From positions 36,845 to 100,844 of IMG/VR virus record IMGVR_UViG_3300009130_000012: DNA of 64,000 nucleotides. One strand, given 5' to 3'. A model generated the notes under the pieces. The model was not told the DNA's origin. It made no database searches and saw only the letters and a list, made by a program, of their open reading frames with translations. Source of the DNA: a virus. Both the position numbers and the translations under genes were made by a program. How positions within the stretch are numbered: position 1 is the first letter of the stretch; each line of letters opens with the position of its first letter. This document shows positions 17,272-26,036 of this stretch, in pieces.

Positions 17272-17274
17272 GAT

Positions 17275-17784
17275 ATGAGTGCAACACCAAATGTAAATCT
17301 GTTAAAGATAAAAGGAAATAAATTTGATGCTACCGCCGCACCTACAGCTACTGATGATAGCGCATCTGGGTATTATGTAGGTTCGATTTGGGTTGATGTC
17401 ACAAATGATAGAGTTTATGTATGTGTTGATAACACAGCTACAAGTGCTATTTGGAAACTTATTAGTAAATTGTCAGTACAAGAAACCACCTCTACAGCTA
17501 CATTTACAATAGATGCAGACAAACAAAGTGAGGGAGTATTAACAGCAATGGCAGTAGCCACAACTATAGCGGCTCCAACGGGTAGCCCGTCTCAAGGTCA
17601 AAATTTAATTTTTAGATTTAAAGATGATGGAACATCAAGAACATTGACTTGGAATGCTATATTTAGAGTGATAGGAGTAACTCTACCAACTGCAACAACA
17701 GCAAGTAAAACACTTTACGTTGGTTGTAAGTATAATTCAACAGATACTAAATGGGATGTTGTTGCGGTAAAAGAAGAAGTGTAA
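17275..17784 (+). CDS. Short fibre protein with C-terminal jelly-roll-like module
   Basis: The 169-residue protein starts with a shaft-like segment (SGYYVGSIWVDVTNDRVYVC, about 31-50) typical of phage fibres. Its second half, from TATFTIDADKQSE to the end, is a paralogue of the last 100 residues of the large fibre at 48860-50839: both have TIAAPTGxPxxGQN/GWQ, FRxKDxGTxRT and KTLYVGCKY-type strands. The two genes lie 31 kb apart, so this module has been copied between the clusters. Confidence 0.72.
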   Translation: MSATPNVNLLKIKGNKFDATAAPTATDDSASGYYVGSIWVDVTNDRVYVCVDNTATSAIWKLISKLSVQETTSTATFTIDADKQSEGVLTAMAVATTIAAPTGSPSQGQNLIFRFKDDGTSRTLTWNAIFRVIGVTLPTATTASKTLYVGCKYNSTDTKWDVVAVKEEV

Positions 17785-17799
17785 AATAATAAAATAAAA

Positions 17800-18081
17800 A
17801 TGATTACGATTATAAGTAAAATTGAATTAGAAGGTACGAATAACCTAAAATATACAGATGTTGGTTATACATCTGATGAAATTATAATTACTCAGATTAA
17901 TGAAAATTATGATAGTACATTAGGTAAGTTTCTGGGTGAAAACAGAACTAAGTTAGAAATAGGAGGGGTATCAATTAGTACATTTTTTGTGTCTAATACC
18001 TACGTAAATGAAGCGAGAGCAACGTTAGAAGATACATCTGAATTAAGTCTAATTGAGATAACAGATATAAATCAATTATAA
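17800..18081 (+). CDS. Small hypothetical protein in fibre cluster
   Basis: The 93-residue product is unrecognised. It is beta-rich and polar, with short strands such as KIELEGTNNLKYTDV and IGGVSISTFFVSN. It sits 15 bases after one fibre gene and 1 base before the next. It may be a fibre tip or assembly factor. Confidence 0.65.
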   Translation: MITIISKIELEGTNNLKYTDVGYTSDEIIITQINENYDSTLGKFLGENRTKLEIGGVSISTFFVSNTYVNEARATLEDTSELSLIEITDINQL

Positions 18082-18082
18082 T

Positions 18083-18751
18083 ATGGCAGCACCTGTAAGT
18101 GTAAATAGTTTTAATGCAAACCCAACTCCTGGTAATAATTTTTATCAGTTTAGTTATAACGTTGCGGCTGGTAGTGATAGATTGTTAATCATTCAATTAA
18201 CAATGGCTAACACCGTTAATTATGCGGGTTGTACGTATGATGGAGTCGCAATGACACAATTATATAATAATAATAGAAGTGGATTGAGTCAGCGTATGGC
18301 TTTCTTTTATATTCTTAACCCTAATACGGGAAACAACACTTTAAGAATTAATTTTAGTGCTAACCAATGGAACCCTATTTCTATTCACGTAAGAAATTTC
18401 ACAGGAAGTGGAGGAATTGGAAACAATGGTAGAACAGGGGGGGTAACAACGCCAAATACTCAAACTTTAACGGTGTCTCAAGATAGTAGAGTTATGGGAA
18501 CGGCGTGTTCTTCTAATGTAATAAGTACTATTCAGTTACCGCAAGGGGATAACAGAAGTTTTGCCACTCATAATACCAATAGGCAAGTAGGCACAGGTGC
18601 TATTTCTGCTTCTTCTGGTTTGGCTGCTGGAACATATAATATTAGAACTACGGCTACTTTTGGAAGTATAACTAATGATAGGGTAGAAATATTAGGCTTA
18701 GGTGCTACACCCCCTAGCAGTGATAATGGTGATTTCTTTTTAGTGATGTAA
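18083..18751 (+). CDS. Probable receptor-binding jelly-roll protein
   Basis: The 222-residue protein follows the pattern of secreted or fibre beta-sandwich domains of about 200 residues that read 'AGSDRLLIIQLTMAN...CTYDGVAMTQL...FFYILNP' (about 30-80), then a stretch of beta strands ending in SITNDRVEILGL. This resembles carbohydrate-binding-like domains found in Bacteroidota surface proteins and phage fibres. No signal peptide or linker is seen, so the whole protein may be one fibre tip. The base composition is slightly richer in G/C than the neighbours. Confidence 0.6.
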   Translation: MAAPVSVNSFNANPTPGNNFYQFSYNVAAGSDRLLIIQLTMANTVNYAGCTYDGVAMTQLYNNNRSGLSQRMAFFYILNPNTGNNTLRINFSANQWNPISIHVRNFTGSGGIGNNGRTGGVTTPNTQTLTVSQDSRVMGTACSSNVISTIQLPQGDNRSFATHNTNRQVGTGAISASSGLAAGTYNIRTTATFGSITNDRVEILGLGATPPSSDNGDFFLVM

Positions 18752-18799
18752 AAACGAATTTAGATTAAAAAATCACATAAATTTTTATAAAAAATAAAC

Positions 18800-18814
18800 T
18801 ATTTATATAAAAAC
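18800..18814 (+). promoter_or_regulatory. Late-type element
   Basis: Reads TATTTATATAAAAAC, ending 10 bases before the ATG at 18825, and opens a new transcription unit within fibre cluster 1. Confidence 0.55.
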
Positions 18815-18824
18815 ATTTTTAAAA

Positions 18825-19322
18825 ATGAGTAAAGTTCAATTAAAAGCCGAAGATTTAAAACCAGAGTCGTTAAGTGCAACTGGTAGACAAATGTATGGAT
18901 TAGATGAATATGTTTATATTAAATCATTTAAATATGATGACAATAATAACATCCAAGTAAATTTCTATGTATTAGTTAAAATAGATGAAGATAATTTTGA
19001 TTTAATCGCAAATGTTTCTACACCAGATTACAAATATTCTATTGCTGACGGTAAATCATTTACTGATGTTTATGGTTATAACGTTTACGCTGTTGATGGT
19101 AGTGGTAATACCATTTATGAGGATGTTGAGGTGATGTCGGTAGACGAATCTGGTAATACAATAACAAATATTGTTAGTCAACCAAAGAAGAGAACTAATG
19201 ATTTTACTAGAAACTTTACCGCATTTTCAACTTTAATTATTCCATTAATTTTTGCCGATATAAAAAACTATTTAGGATACCATGCTAATGAAAATGGTGT
19301 ACTAGACCAAATCCCAGAATAA
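18825..19322 (+). CDS. Hypothetical virion-associated protein
   Basis: The 165-residue product is unrecognised. It has beta-type strands in the middle (NIQVNFYVLVKIDEDNFDLI, about 46-65) and a C-terminal segment with a hydrophobic stretch (STLIIPLIFADIKNYLGY). It is the first gene of a unit under a late-type element and is followed by the large lectin-like protein. The start is set by ATG at 18825; no Shine-Dalgarno is present. Confidence 0.7.
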   Translation: MSKVQLKAEDLKPESLSATGRQMYGLDEYVYIKSFKYDDNNNIQVNFYVLVKIDEDNFDLIANVSTPDYKYSIADGKSFTDVYGYNVYAVDGSGNTIYEDVEVMSVDESGNTITNIVSQPKKRTNDFTRNFTAFSTLIIPLIFADIKNYLGYHANENGVLDQIPE

Positions 19323-19347
19323 TAATAGAATATAATGTCTATACTTA

Positions 19348-21066
19348 GTGAGCAATATAAAAGAACATAGATTTAATAATTTAGACTCTAGGTTATCTAA
19401 CTTAGATTACTGGGATTTTCATATCTCTTATGATTTAAGGACTGATTGTTGCTCAGAAGCTATAGATTCATTAAAAACACCATTATCTATCGATTTTAAT
19501 GTCAGCAGTATTTACTCTGGTAATACTATTACTAGTTTAAACTCTTGGACGGGAGCGACTAATAGTGGTGTTACGTTATTTGATATTGGACTAACTGGTG
19601 TAGATAATGGTCTAATATTAATTAATAAAATTAGCGGAGACACTTCTAACAGTCAAACAGTAAATGCTCTTACTGGTTCTACTTTAACATTATCTTCTGG
19701 TGATACTAAAATGTTTTTCACACAAGTTAGTGGAAATACAGGTTCTTATGTATACCCCATAGATATTATTACTCCAGATACTGCAACCACATTTAATGGT
19801 GTATATAGTAGATTATGCGGCGGATTTTATCAAGGATTTTATAAACTACAAGAATATGATTATGAAGTGTTACCGACTAGGATGGAAAAGGGTTGGACTT
19901 CAGAATTTTGGTTACGTAGAGGTGATAATTGTAGCGGTACTACTAGTGGTACAACACTAAATGATACTTACCCAGAAAATAAAGGATTATTCTTCTATAT
20001 GGGTACTAGAGCAGAAGATAAATTCTGGAACTGTTTTGAAGGATTAAACACAGGGGTTACCTCTGGATGTACAAGTGGAGCTACTAGTGGATGTACTATT
20101 ATTAAAGAGTCAGACGTTACTACATCGTCTGGAGTTCCTTTATGTCCTTCTGGTAATACCATTGATGTTACTACAGATAATGGATTTTTAATATATGATA
20201 GAACTGAAGGTGGGTATTTAGCTTGCAATTTTACTGGTGATAGTATTACAATTTCTGAACCAATAGAGATAAAAGTAGATGATAGAAATCCGTTCTTAAT
20301 ATATCATAGAGCGGATTGTAATGATAGTTGTGGTAGTTGTAGTGGTACTGGATGTACAACTGGAACTTTAGCTTGTGACGACGATAACATATCTATTATA
20401 CAACAAGAATTGAATCCTATGGTTAGTGTAATCGACAACGCTATTGGATTTAGAATTAAAGACGATGGTAGTATAGGTGTTAGGCTTTTAACCTCTACTG
20501 GTTCGTGTATTGATGATATTTATGTAACTGGAACAACGATTAATGAAGCTTACTCTAATGTTGGGTTAATTAATGACGAATGGAATCATGTAGTTATTAA
20601 ATATATTGCCAACACTAGGTTAGATGATTGTGAATTACAAGTTGCTGATGCTAGAACGGGTAGATTATATTTTTATGTAAATGGATACCTTAAATTCACT
20701 ATTAATGATTTCCCAGAATTTATACCTAAACCAATCCAAAATTATAAAGAAAAGGTTCAAGGGGTTGGTTATAATATGAGTATTGGTGGTGGTACACAGG
20801 GATTGATTGAAAGTGTTACTTTTGACGGTCCTGACCCGTTAGATTCTGGTAGTGTAATTGAGAAAAATTTCGCTGGAACATTTATTGGTGACATATCTCA
20901 ATTTAAATTTCATACGACACCATTAAACTTATGTCAAATTAGGTCTCAGTTTGATTCGGATTCGTCTAGATATGACGTTAAGAAAAACGATACTTATTTA
21001 ATTTTGCAAGAAAACGATGGTTACATCTTTCAAGAGAATGGTATTGAAATTGAATGGCCCATTTAA
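19348..21066 (+). CDS. Large virion protein with LamG/ConA-like domain; 5' end possibly frameshifted
   Basis: The main frame (572 residues) can only start at GTG 19348. An ATG at 19335 in another frame encodes MSILSEQYK, and a +1 shift at the AAAA run 19359-19362 joins it smoothly to EHRFNNLDSRLSNLDYW. Residues about 160-200 (YEVLPTRMEKGWTSEFWLRR) and 405-480 (EWNHVVIKY, RLYFYVNGYL) look like a laminin-G/concanavalin-A-like lectin domain, interrupted by a Cys-rich insert (GCTSGATSGCT and CNDSCGSCSGTGC). The protein probably sits on the tail and binds glycans. The N-terminal reading is uncertain. Confidence 0.75.
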   Translation: MSNIKEHRFNNLDSRLSNLDYWDFHISYDLRTDCCSEAIDSLKTPLSIDFNVSSIYSGNTITSLNSWTGATNSGVTLFDIGLTGVDNGLILINKISGDTSNSQTVNALTGSTLTLSSGDTKMFFTQVSGNTGSYVYPIDIITPDTATTFNGVYSRLCGGFYQGFYKLQEYDYEVLPTRMEKGWTSEFWLRRGDNCSGTTSGTTLNDTYPENKGLFFYMGTRAEDKFWNCFEGLNTGVTSGCTSGATSGCTIIKESDVTTSSGVPLCPSGNTIDVTTDNGFLIYDRTEGGYLACNFTGDSITISEPIEIKVDDRNPFLIYHRADCNDSCGSCSGTGCTTGTLACDDDNISIIQQELNPMVSVIDNAIGFRIKDDGSIGVRLLTSTGSCIDDIYVTGTTINEAYSNVGLINDEWNHVVIKYIANTRLDDCELQVADARTGRLYFYVNGYLKFTINDFPEFIPKPIQNYKEKVQGVGYNMSIGGGTQGLIESVTFDGPDPLDSGSVIEKNFAGTFIGDISQFKFHTTPLNLCQIRSQFDSDSSRYDVKKNDTYLILQENDGYIFQENGIEIEWPI

Positions 21067-21067
21067 G

Positions 21068-21109
21068 AATTCTTTTTAATAGTTAAAACTATTTATTATA
21101 AAAAGAATT
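21068..21109 (+). repeat. Inverted repeat overlapping a late-type element
   Basis: Perfect 11-base arms AATTCTTTTTA (21068-21078) and TAAAAAGAATT (21099-21109) enclose a second small dyad ATAGT/ACTAT (21079-21083 and 21088-21092). The right half overlaps the late-type element TATTTATTATAAAAAG at 21090-21105. The start codon follows at 21112. In read-through RNA the hairpin would hide the start region; RNA begun at the element would lack the left arm. Confidence 0.55.
21090..21105 (+). promoter_or_regulatory. Late-type element
   Basis: Reads TATTTATTATAAAAAG, identical over 16 bases to the element upstream of the tail sheath gene (50984-50999). It ends 6 bases before the ATG at 21112. Confidence 0.55.
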
Positions 21110-21111
21110 TC

Positions 21112-23157
21112 ATGTCTGTAAATAATAACAATAGAAAGATTACACAATTACCTAAAATTACGACATCGGGAATGACTGATGACGATATTTTTGTGTTTGT
21201 TAATAGCGGTGCCACTAGTCAAGGTACATTGGGGGATATAGCTAGTTATTTTGCCACCAATACTGATACATTTTCAACTGGAGGTACTTATAATCAAACT
21301 GGCTCTACTATTACAATCGATAATAATCAAGGCGGTAGTTTCGATATTACTGGTATAACTACAAGTATTAATGGTGATAACGGTATTACAATACAAGATG
21401 GTGATACGGTAGAGTTGGGTGGTAGATTAAAGTCTGGTCTTACCACAATACAAGGTTTTAGTGGAGGTACATCTATATTACAGTTAGGAGACTCTTCAAA
21501 TAGAATAGGTACTTTATTTGGATTCGGAAACTTTATTAGCTTTACCGCTGGAGATGTAGCTGATGATACTGCTACACTTACTTTACTTACAGCTCAAGCT
21601 GGGATAATAACTGGTAAAAATGGTTACGTTGAAATAGGTACTAATGATGCTACTTTAGGTCAAAGTACTAGATTTAAGGTTGACCACGGTATCACGACAT
21701 TTACTGACACTATACCTAATTCTGCTGGAATACAATATGGTGCCGATTACTCTAATAACTATACTGATTTATCACTTATTACTAAAGGTGATGTTAAAAC
21801 TGGTAATATACTTTATGTAGATAATGTTAATGGTAACGATAGTACTGGGGAAAAGGGTAGTTTAGTTAATAAATATGCTACCATTTCCGCTGCTGAAAGC
21901 GGTGCGACAAGTGGTGATACCATTGTAGTAATGACGATGCAAAATGAAGAAGCTAATCTAGGTAAGAACCAGATTACTTATCATTTTTTACCTGGTACTG
22001 GTATAAAAAACACAACAACAACTGGTAGAATATTCAACGATAATGGAAAAACTGATAGTGGAGCAAACCCACTTTTCTTTAAAATAACTGGTTGGGCTGA
22101 TTTTACTTCAAGAACGGACCAATCAGCATTATGGGGGGGTACTCTGTATCTTTACGAAGGGTCTTCCGCTGAGTTTGAATTTAATAGTTCAACTATTTTA
22201 AACTTAGATGGTTCAAAGGCAGATTCTGGATATCATTTTTGGGCGCAAGCGGAATATATAAACGGTGCTGGGGCGGGTAAGTTAGCCACACTTAAAGGTA
22301 GGGTGTCTAGAGATGTGATAGGCGGTCATTATTTCTTGGGTGCTCATTCGGCAATTGCTAATATAGACGTTGGGGGTAATGTAGATGTATCCGCTATTTT
22401 TGTTAGTGCACAAGGTTGTGAATTAGTTGACGTTAATGTAGACCAAAAAGTAACATTAGGTTATTCTACAACACACAGTTTTAAATTTTTTCTAAACGTT
22501 GATGGGGTTCCCTTTTTCACTGGTAATATTGATACTATAGAAGGTACTAATATGATTAATGTTAGTGCTAAAATGGTTGAGTGGCAAAATGACGGGACTA
22601 ACCAAAATGGTATATGGGGTATTTTTAAAATATATGAGTATTATGATAACACAAACACACATATACGTAATAATGTTAATATTAATATTGATGAAATTTT
22701 AGTTAAAGATGGAACACAGACAGTTCAAAGACCATTTATAGTTTCAAGTAATATGGGTAACGATACTGAAACTGTAGTTAAATTTAATAACTGTAAAATA
22801 ACTATTGAAGATGGGTTTCCATTTACTGGTATTGCTTCTAGTTCACAAAAAGATAAATATAATATAATGTTTCAAGATTGTTCGATTGATTATCAAAGTA
22901 CTGGATTTACTTCTGGTTACACAATATTTGATACGTCATATGCTATGCCTCATTTTGATAATACTAGATTTAAAGTTTCTGACACATCTTATGAAATAGT
23001 TGGTAGTACTGTTGATAAAGAAATCGCAGTTTATGGTGGAGGTTTGTTTACTAATGGTGTCGTACCAGATGATATAGTAAATATTAATACTGAATTAGCT
23101 ATGTCTGCTGATACAACTAACGTATTTAGTGGATTAAATAATATAAAAATAATATAA
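21112..23157 (+). CDS. Tail spike with beta-helix-like body
   Basis: The 681-residue protein starts with a head segment shared in style with other phage spikes (KITQLPKITTSGMTDDDIFV). It then has a shaft block (GDNGITIQDGDTVELGGRL, about 82-101) that recurs in the 37572 fibre, and a linker QYGADYSNNYTDLSLITKGD (about 208-227), also found there. The body starts at ILYVDNVNGNDSTGEKG (about 232-248), a classic entry into a pectate-lyase-like beta-helix (YATISAAESGATSGDTIVV). The C-terminus (NTELAMSADTTNVFSG) resembles a trimerisation cap. It probably binds or degrades host polysaccharide. Confidence 0.82.
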   Translation: MSVNNNNRKITQLPKITTSGMTDDDIFVFVNSGATSQGTLGDIASYFATNTDTFSTGGTYNQTGSTITIDNNQGGSFDITGITTSINGDNGITIQDGDTVELGGRLKSGLTTIQGFSGGTSILQLGDSSNRIGTLFGFGNFISFTAGDVADDTATLTLLTAQAGIITGKNGYVEIGTNDATLGQSTRFKVDHGITTFTDTIPNSAGIQYGADYSNNYTDLSLITKGDVKTGNILYVDNVNGNDSTGEKGSLVNKYATISAAESGATSGDTIVVMTMQNEEANLGKNQITYHFLPGTGIKNTTTTGRIFNDNGKTDSGANPLFFKITGWADFTSRTDQSALWGGTLYLYEGSSAEFEFNSSTILNLDGSKADSGYHFWAQAEYINGAGAGKLATLKGRVSRDVIGGHYFLGAHSAIANIDVGGNVDVSAIFVSAQGCELVDVNVDQKVTLGYSTTHSFKFFLNVDGVPFFTGNIDTIEGTNMINVSAKMVEWQNDGTNQNGIWGIFKIYEYYDNTNTHIRNNVNINIDEILVKDGTQTVQRPFIVSSNMGNDTETVVKFNNCKITIEDGFPFTGIASSSQKDKYNIMFQDCSIDYQSTGFTSGYTIFDTSYAMPHFDNTRFKVSDTSYEIVGSTVDKEIAVYGGGLFTNGVVPDDIVNINTELAMSADTTNVFSGLNNIKII

Positions 23158-23178
23158 TAACATAGTAAAAACAATAAA

Positions 23179-23688
23179 ATGACAAAACCAGATTTAACAT
23201 TAGTTGATATATCACACATTGATATGTCTAAATTTATTATCAAAGACCAATATTTTGGATATATTTATCCATTTTTAACAGAGCAAACAATATTAGAATC
23301 ATTATTAGCTGAAATAGTTTATTACAGGTTAAATGATTGTTTTTTTAATTTATTTGTTGAGGCTTGGAATTCTAGATTTTGGGTTCAGCGTGGATATGAC
23401 GGTGCAACATTTTTAAAAAACAAAAAACATACCGCAGTTGGTAACTTTCTACATGATTACGGTTATAGAATGGGTATGGGGGGCTACGAAATAGATAAAA
23501 TATATAAATATATATTAACTGTAACTGGTTATAATAATATTGACCCTATTATTAGATATATTGGTGTTAGAAGTGCATGGACTTTTTTCTTTAAATGGAA
23601 GCATATACATAACAATAATGTTTTCCCAATAACAGAAAATATGGAAATTTGTTTAGATTATTCCGAAAATTATTTAAAAAATAAGTGA
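23179..23688 (+). CDS. DUF1353-like protein
   Basis: The 169-residue protein has the core of the DUF1353 family: an Ala/His-Asp segment TAVGNFLHDYGYRMGM (85-100, HD at 92-93), then a helix with acidic residue (GYEIDKIYKYILTVTGY, 102-118) and a membrane-like segment (IRYIGVRSAWTFFFKWK, 125-141). DUF1353 proteins are common in tailed phages, often near tail or lysis genes, with unknown function. The 'LHDYLYR' helix may be a metal-binding hydrolase site. It follows a spike gene by 21 bases in the same strand. Confidence 0.6.
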   Translation: MTKPDLTLVDISHIDMSKFIIKDQYFGYIYPFLTEQTILESLLAEIVYYRLNDCFFNLFVEAWNSRFWVQRGYDGATFLKNKKHTAVGNFLHDYGYRMGMGGYEIDKIYKYILTVTGYNNIDPIIRYIGVRSAWTFFFKWKHIHNNNVFPITENMEICLDYSENYLKNK

Positions 23689-23725
23689 TGATAAGTATAT
23701 TATTATTATATAAAAAATAACACTT

Positions 23726-23917
23726 ATGGAAATGAATCAACAACAAGCATTAGAAATATTAGTTAATGCGGTAAAAGTAGCTCAGAAAAGGGGGGCTTTT
23801 GAATTGGAAGAGGCACCTATTATTGCACAAGCAGTTGGTGTGTTTATGCCTCCTCAGCAACCACAAACGGAAGGTGAAGGTGAGGTTACTGAAGCTAAAG
23901 AAGAAGATGTAAAATAA
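23726..23917 (+). CDS. Small acidic protein before a terminator
   Basis: A 63-residue product with an amphipathic helix (QALEILVNAVKVAQKRGAFE, 7-26), a Pro/Gln hinge (MPPQQPQTEGEGE) and an acidic tail. It is not recognised. It is the last gene of its unit; the terminator begins within its stop codon. It may be a chaperone or a regulatory peptide. Confidence 0.7.
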   Translation: MEMNQQQALEILVNAVKVAQKRGAFELEEAPIIAQAVGVFMPPQQPQTEGEGEVTEAKEEDVK

Positions 23918-23943
23918 AAAGAGGGTACTAACCCTCTTTTTTT
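23916..23943 (+). terminator. Rho-independent terminator
   Basis: Arms AAAAAGAGGGT (23916-23926) and ACCCTCTTTTT (23931-23941) form an 11-bp stem with a 4-base loop and a T tract. It is followed 14 bases later by a late-type element, so one unit ends and the next begins here. Confidence 0.9.
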
Positions 23944-23956
23944 CTTTTAGCCATTA

Positions 23957-23971
23957 TATTTATTAATAAAG
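23957..23971 (+). promoter_or_regulatory. Late-type element
   Basis: Reads TATTTATTAATAAAG, 7 bases before the ATG at 23979 and directly after a terminator. Confidence 0.55.
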
Positions 23972-23978
23972 AATATTC

Positions 23979-25997
23979 ATGGCTAATAAGTTAATATTAA
24001 GAAAACAAAAAAGCCCATATACTGGTGATTTTGCAGATACTACTAAATCTAAAACATTATCTATTTCTGAATTAGATAATAATCAGATATATCTTAAGGG
24101 GTTAAATATAATTACTGGTTCCACATCTGGAACTGATATAATACTAGATAAACTTAATGGTGACCAAATAACTATCGACCTATCGGCATTTTCTGGTGGG
24201 ACAAGTGGTGGCACAGTAGATGTAGATTACGGTAATATTATTTTCGTATCTGAAGTTGGCGATACTGGTAGCACTAGGTCAGAAATAATTGGTAATATAA
24301 ACAAACCTGTTGACCTTAATTGGGCTAGTGTAATTGCACAGAGTGGTGACACAATACATGTTAAGGCTGGGGTGTATAATTATGACCCATCAATAGCCAC
24401 TGGAAACACCCTTAGCGTTACTGGCGTAAATCATTACTTCGAGGCAGGGGCTAAGGTATATAATAATACAAACAGGGCGTTATTTGTTAAAGACCCAAGT
24501 ATTAACTATGGTGCAGCTACTGAGGGTAATGTATACGGAAGTGGGTCTTTTTACACCACAAACAATTATACGTATTCTCATATATTCTACGATGGTTCAT
24601 TTGATACAGATTTTTCTACCATGTCTGTTTTTGAATTTGACGAATGTACTTCTGTATCTACAGGAGATATGTTTTATGTTGGCGTTAGTGGAGCACCAAG
24701 AGGTATTATAATTAAGGGTAAAAATAGGATTGTTAGTTATAGTGGAAGCTGTATGTATTTTAATACTACTTCAGCTACGAAAATTACAGTGGATTGTCCT
24801 CAAATTATTAGTGAAGCACCTGGTAAAAGAACTATAATAACTGGAACGGGTGGTGGAAGTGCTGGTGATTTAATAATCAATAGTAATATTATTAGTTCAT
24901 ATGGGACTGGTGGAGTCGAATCATCAATAAGTATTGTTGGTAGTGCTGGTAGAGTAATATGTAACGCCTCTTATATTAAAAGTATTAGTGCTTTTGGGGT
25001 ACCGACTAGGGTTTTGGATGTAACCGCTGGTAGAATAGACAGTGCGATGATTCAAGCTAATTTAATTAATTTAAACGCACATGTTGGTGATTTAAAATTA
25101 TACGCCCATTCAATAGCTAACGTTACCCTATGTGATAGATTTCTTATAGCGGGTATAATTGATGAAAGCTCGGTAGCTAACATATGTATGAGTAATATAT
25201 TATATGATACTACTGGAACTACCAGTACTAATACAAGTTATGGTACATTAAATTTAAGTACGGTTGATGTTGATGTTTATGGAACGGAGATTCCTAACAC
25301 CTACACAAGTTACACGTCTGGTTCTAAAGAGTATTTAATTAGTGGAATTAAGGGTAAAACTAACTTAATTGGTAATTGGGATAATGGAGATACTATAACG
25401 ACTAATAATACTAATATTTTAAATGTGAATAATAACGCACACATTAAAAATACAACAATTAATGTACATGGTGGTACATTAGAAGTATTAGGTAAAACAG
25501 ATGACACTCAAATTAACTATACTGGTGGAACAGTTATGATGAATGGAGCTACAATGGTTGTTAGTGACCAAAATAAACAAATTATCACTACCCCTAATTC
25601 GGGTACAACAATTAAAGTTTATAGTGGAGGTCTTAATACGAATAAATTTGGTCCATTTTCTGGTTCTACTGAACGTGTAAAAGTTGATGTATCTGGTACT
25701 GGTGCAGTAGTTACGGTTAATAGTGAAACATTTACTAGTACAACAGGAACAACTTCATCTGAATCAGCTGCAGAATTATTAGCTTTAATAAATGCTAGTG
25801 GCACTGTTAACGCAACCGCATCACAAGATACACTTGGTACTGACACATACATTTATATAGAGTCTGATATAATTGGTACTGCTTTGGTTTTAAGTTACGG
25901 AACAAACACTGCCTTTAATTCAACAATAAAACTTAACTCTAACCCGACTACTGAAATAGTGGGAGGTATGGTTATAATTGATTCACAAATAACTTAA
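23979..25997 (+). CDS. Tail spike with beta-helix body
   Basis: The 672-residue protein has an N-terminal anchor (LILRKQKSPYTGDF, then LSISELDNNQIYLKGLNI), a beta-helix entry at NWASVIAQSGDTIHVKAGVY (about 114-133), and many short rungs rich in Gly, Ser, Asn and Thr. The late part reads KVYSGGLNTNKFG, then VDVSGTGAVVTVNSETF. It lacks the end cap common to the other fibres and the shared N-terminal anchor, so it is a separate spike lineage. Polysaccharide binding or depolymerase activity is a family-based guess. Confidence 0.8.
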   Translation: MANKLILRKQKSPYTGDFADTTKSKTLSISELDNNQIYLKGLNIITGSTSGTDIILDKLNGDQITIDLSAFSGGTSGGTVDVDYGNIIFVSEVGDTGSTRSEIIGNINKPVDLNWASVIAQSGDTIHVKAGVYNYDPSIATGNTLSVTGVNHYFEAGAKVYNNTNRALFVKDPSINYGAATEGNVYGSGSFYTTNNYTYSHIFYDGSFDTDFSTMSVFEFDECTSVSTGDMFYVGVSGAPRGIIIKGKNRIVSYSGSCMYFNTTSATKITVDCPQIISEAPGKRTIITGTGGGSAGDLIINSNIISSYGTGGVESSISIVGSAGRVICNASYIKSISAFGVPTRVLDVTAGRIDSAMIQANLINLNAHVGDLKLYAHSIANVTLCDRFLIAGIIDESSVANICMSNILYDTTGTTSTNTSYGTLNLSTVDVDVYGTEIPNTYTSYTSGSKEYLISGIKGKTNLIGNWDNGDTITTNNTNILNVNNNAHIKNTTINVHGGTLEVLGKTDDTQINYTGGTVMMNGATMVVSDQNKQIITTPNSGTTIKVYSGGLNTNKFGPFSGSTERVKVDVSGTGAVVTVNSETFTSTTGTTSSESAAELLALINASGTVNATASQDTLGTDTYIYIESDIIGTALVLSYGTNTAFNSTIKLNSNPTTEIVGGMVIIDSQIT

Positions 25998-26036
25998 AAA
26001 CAATTAACACATGAAATTAAAATATAACTAATTATT

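Noticed and set aside
23031-23243. Minus-strand ORFs inside fibre genes
   Set aside because: These and similar frames (for example 37580-37864, 50266-50730, 53363-53812) lie antisense to well-supported genes and have Val/Leu/Ser-rich compositions expected from the reverse of Gly/Thr/Asn-rich repeats.
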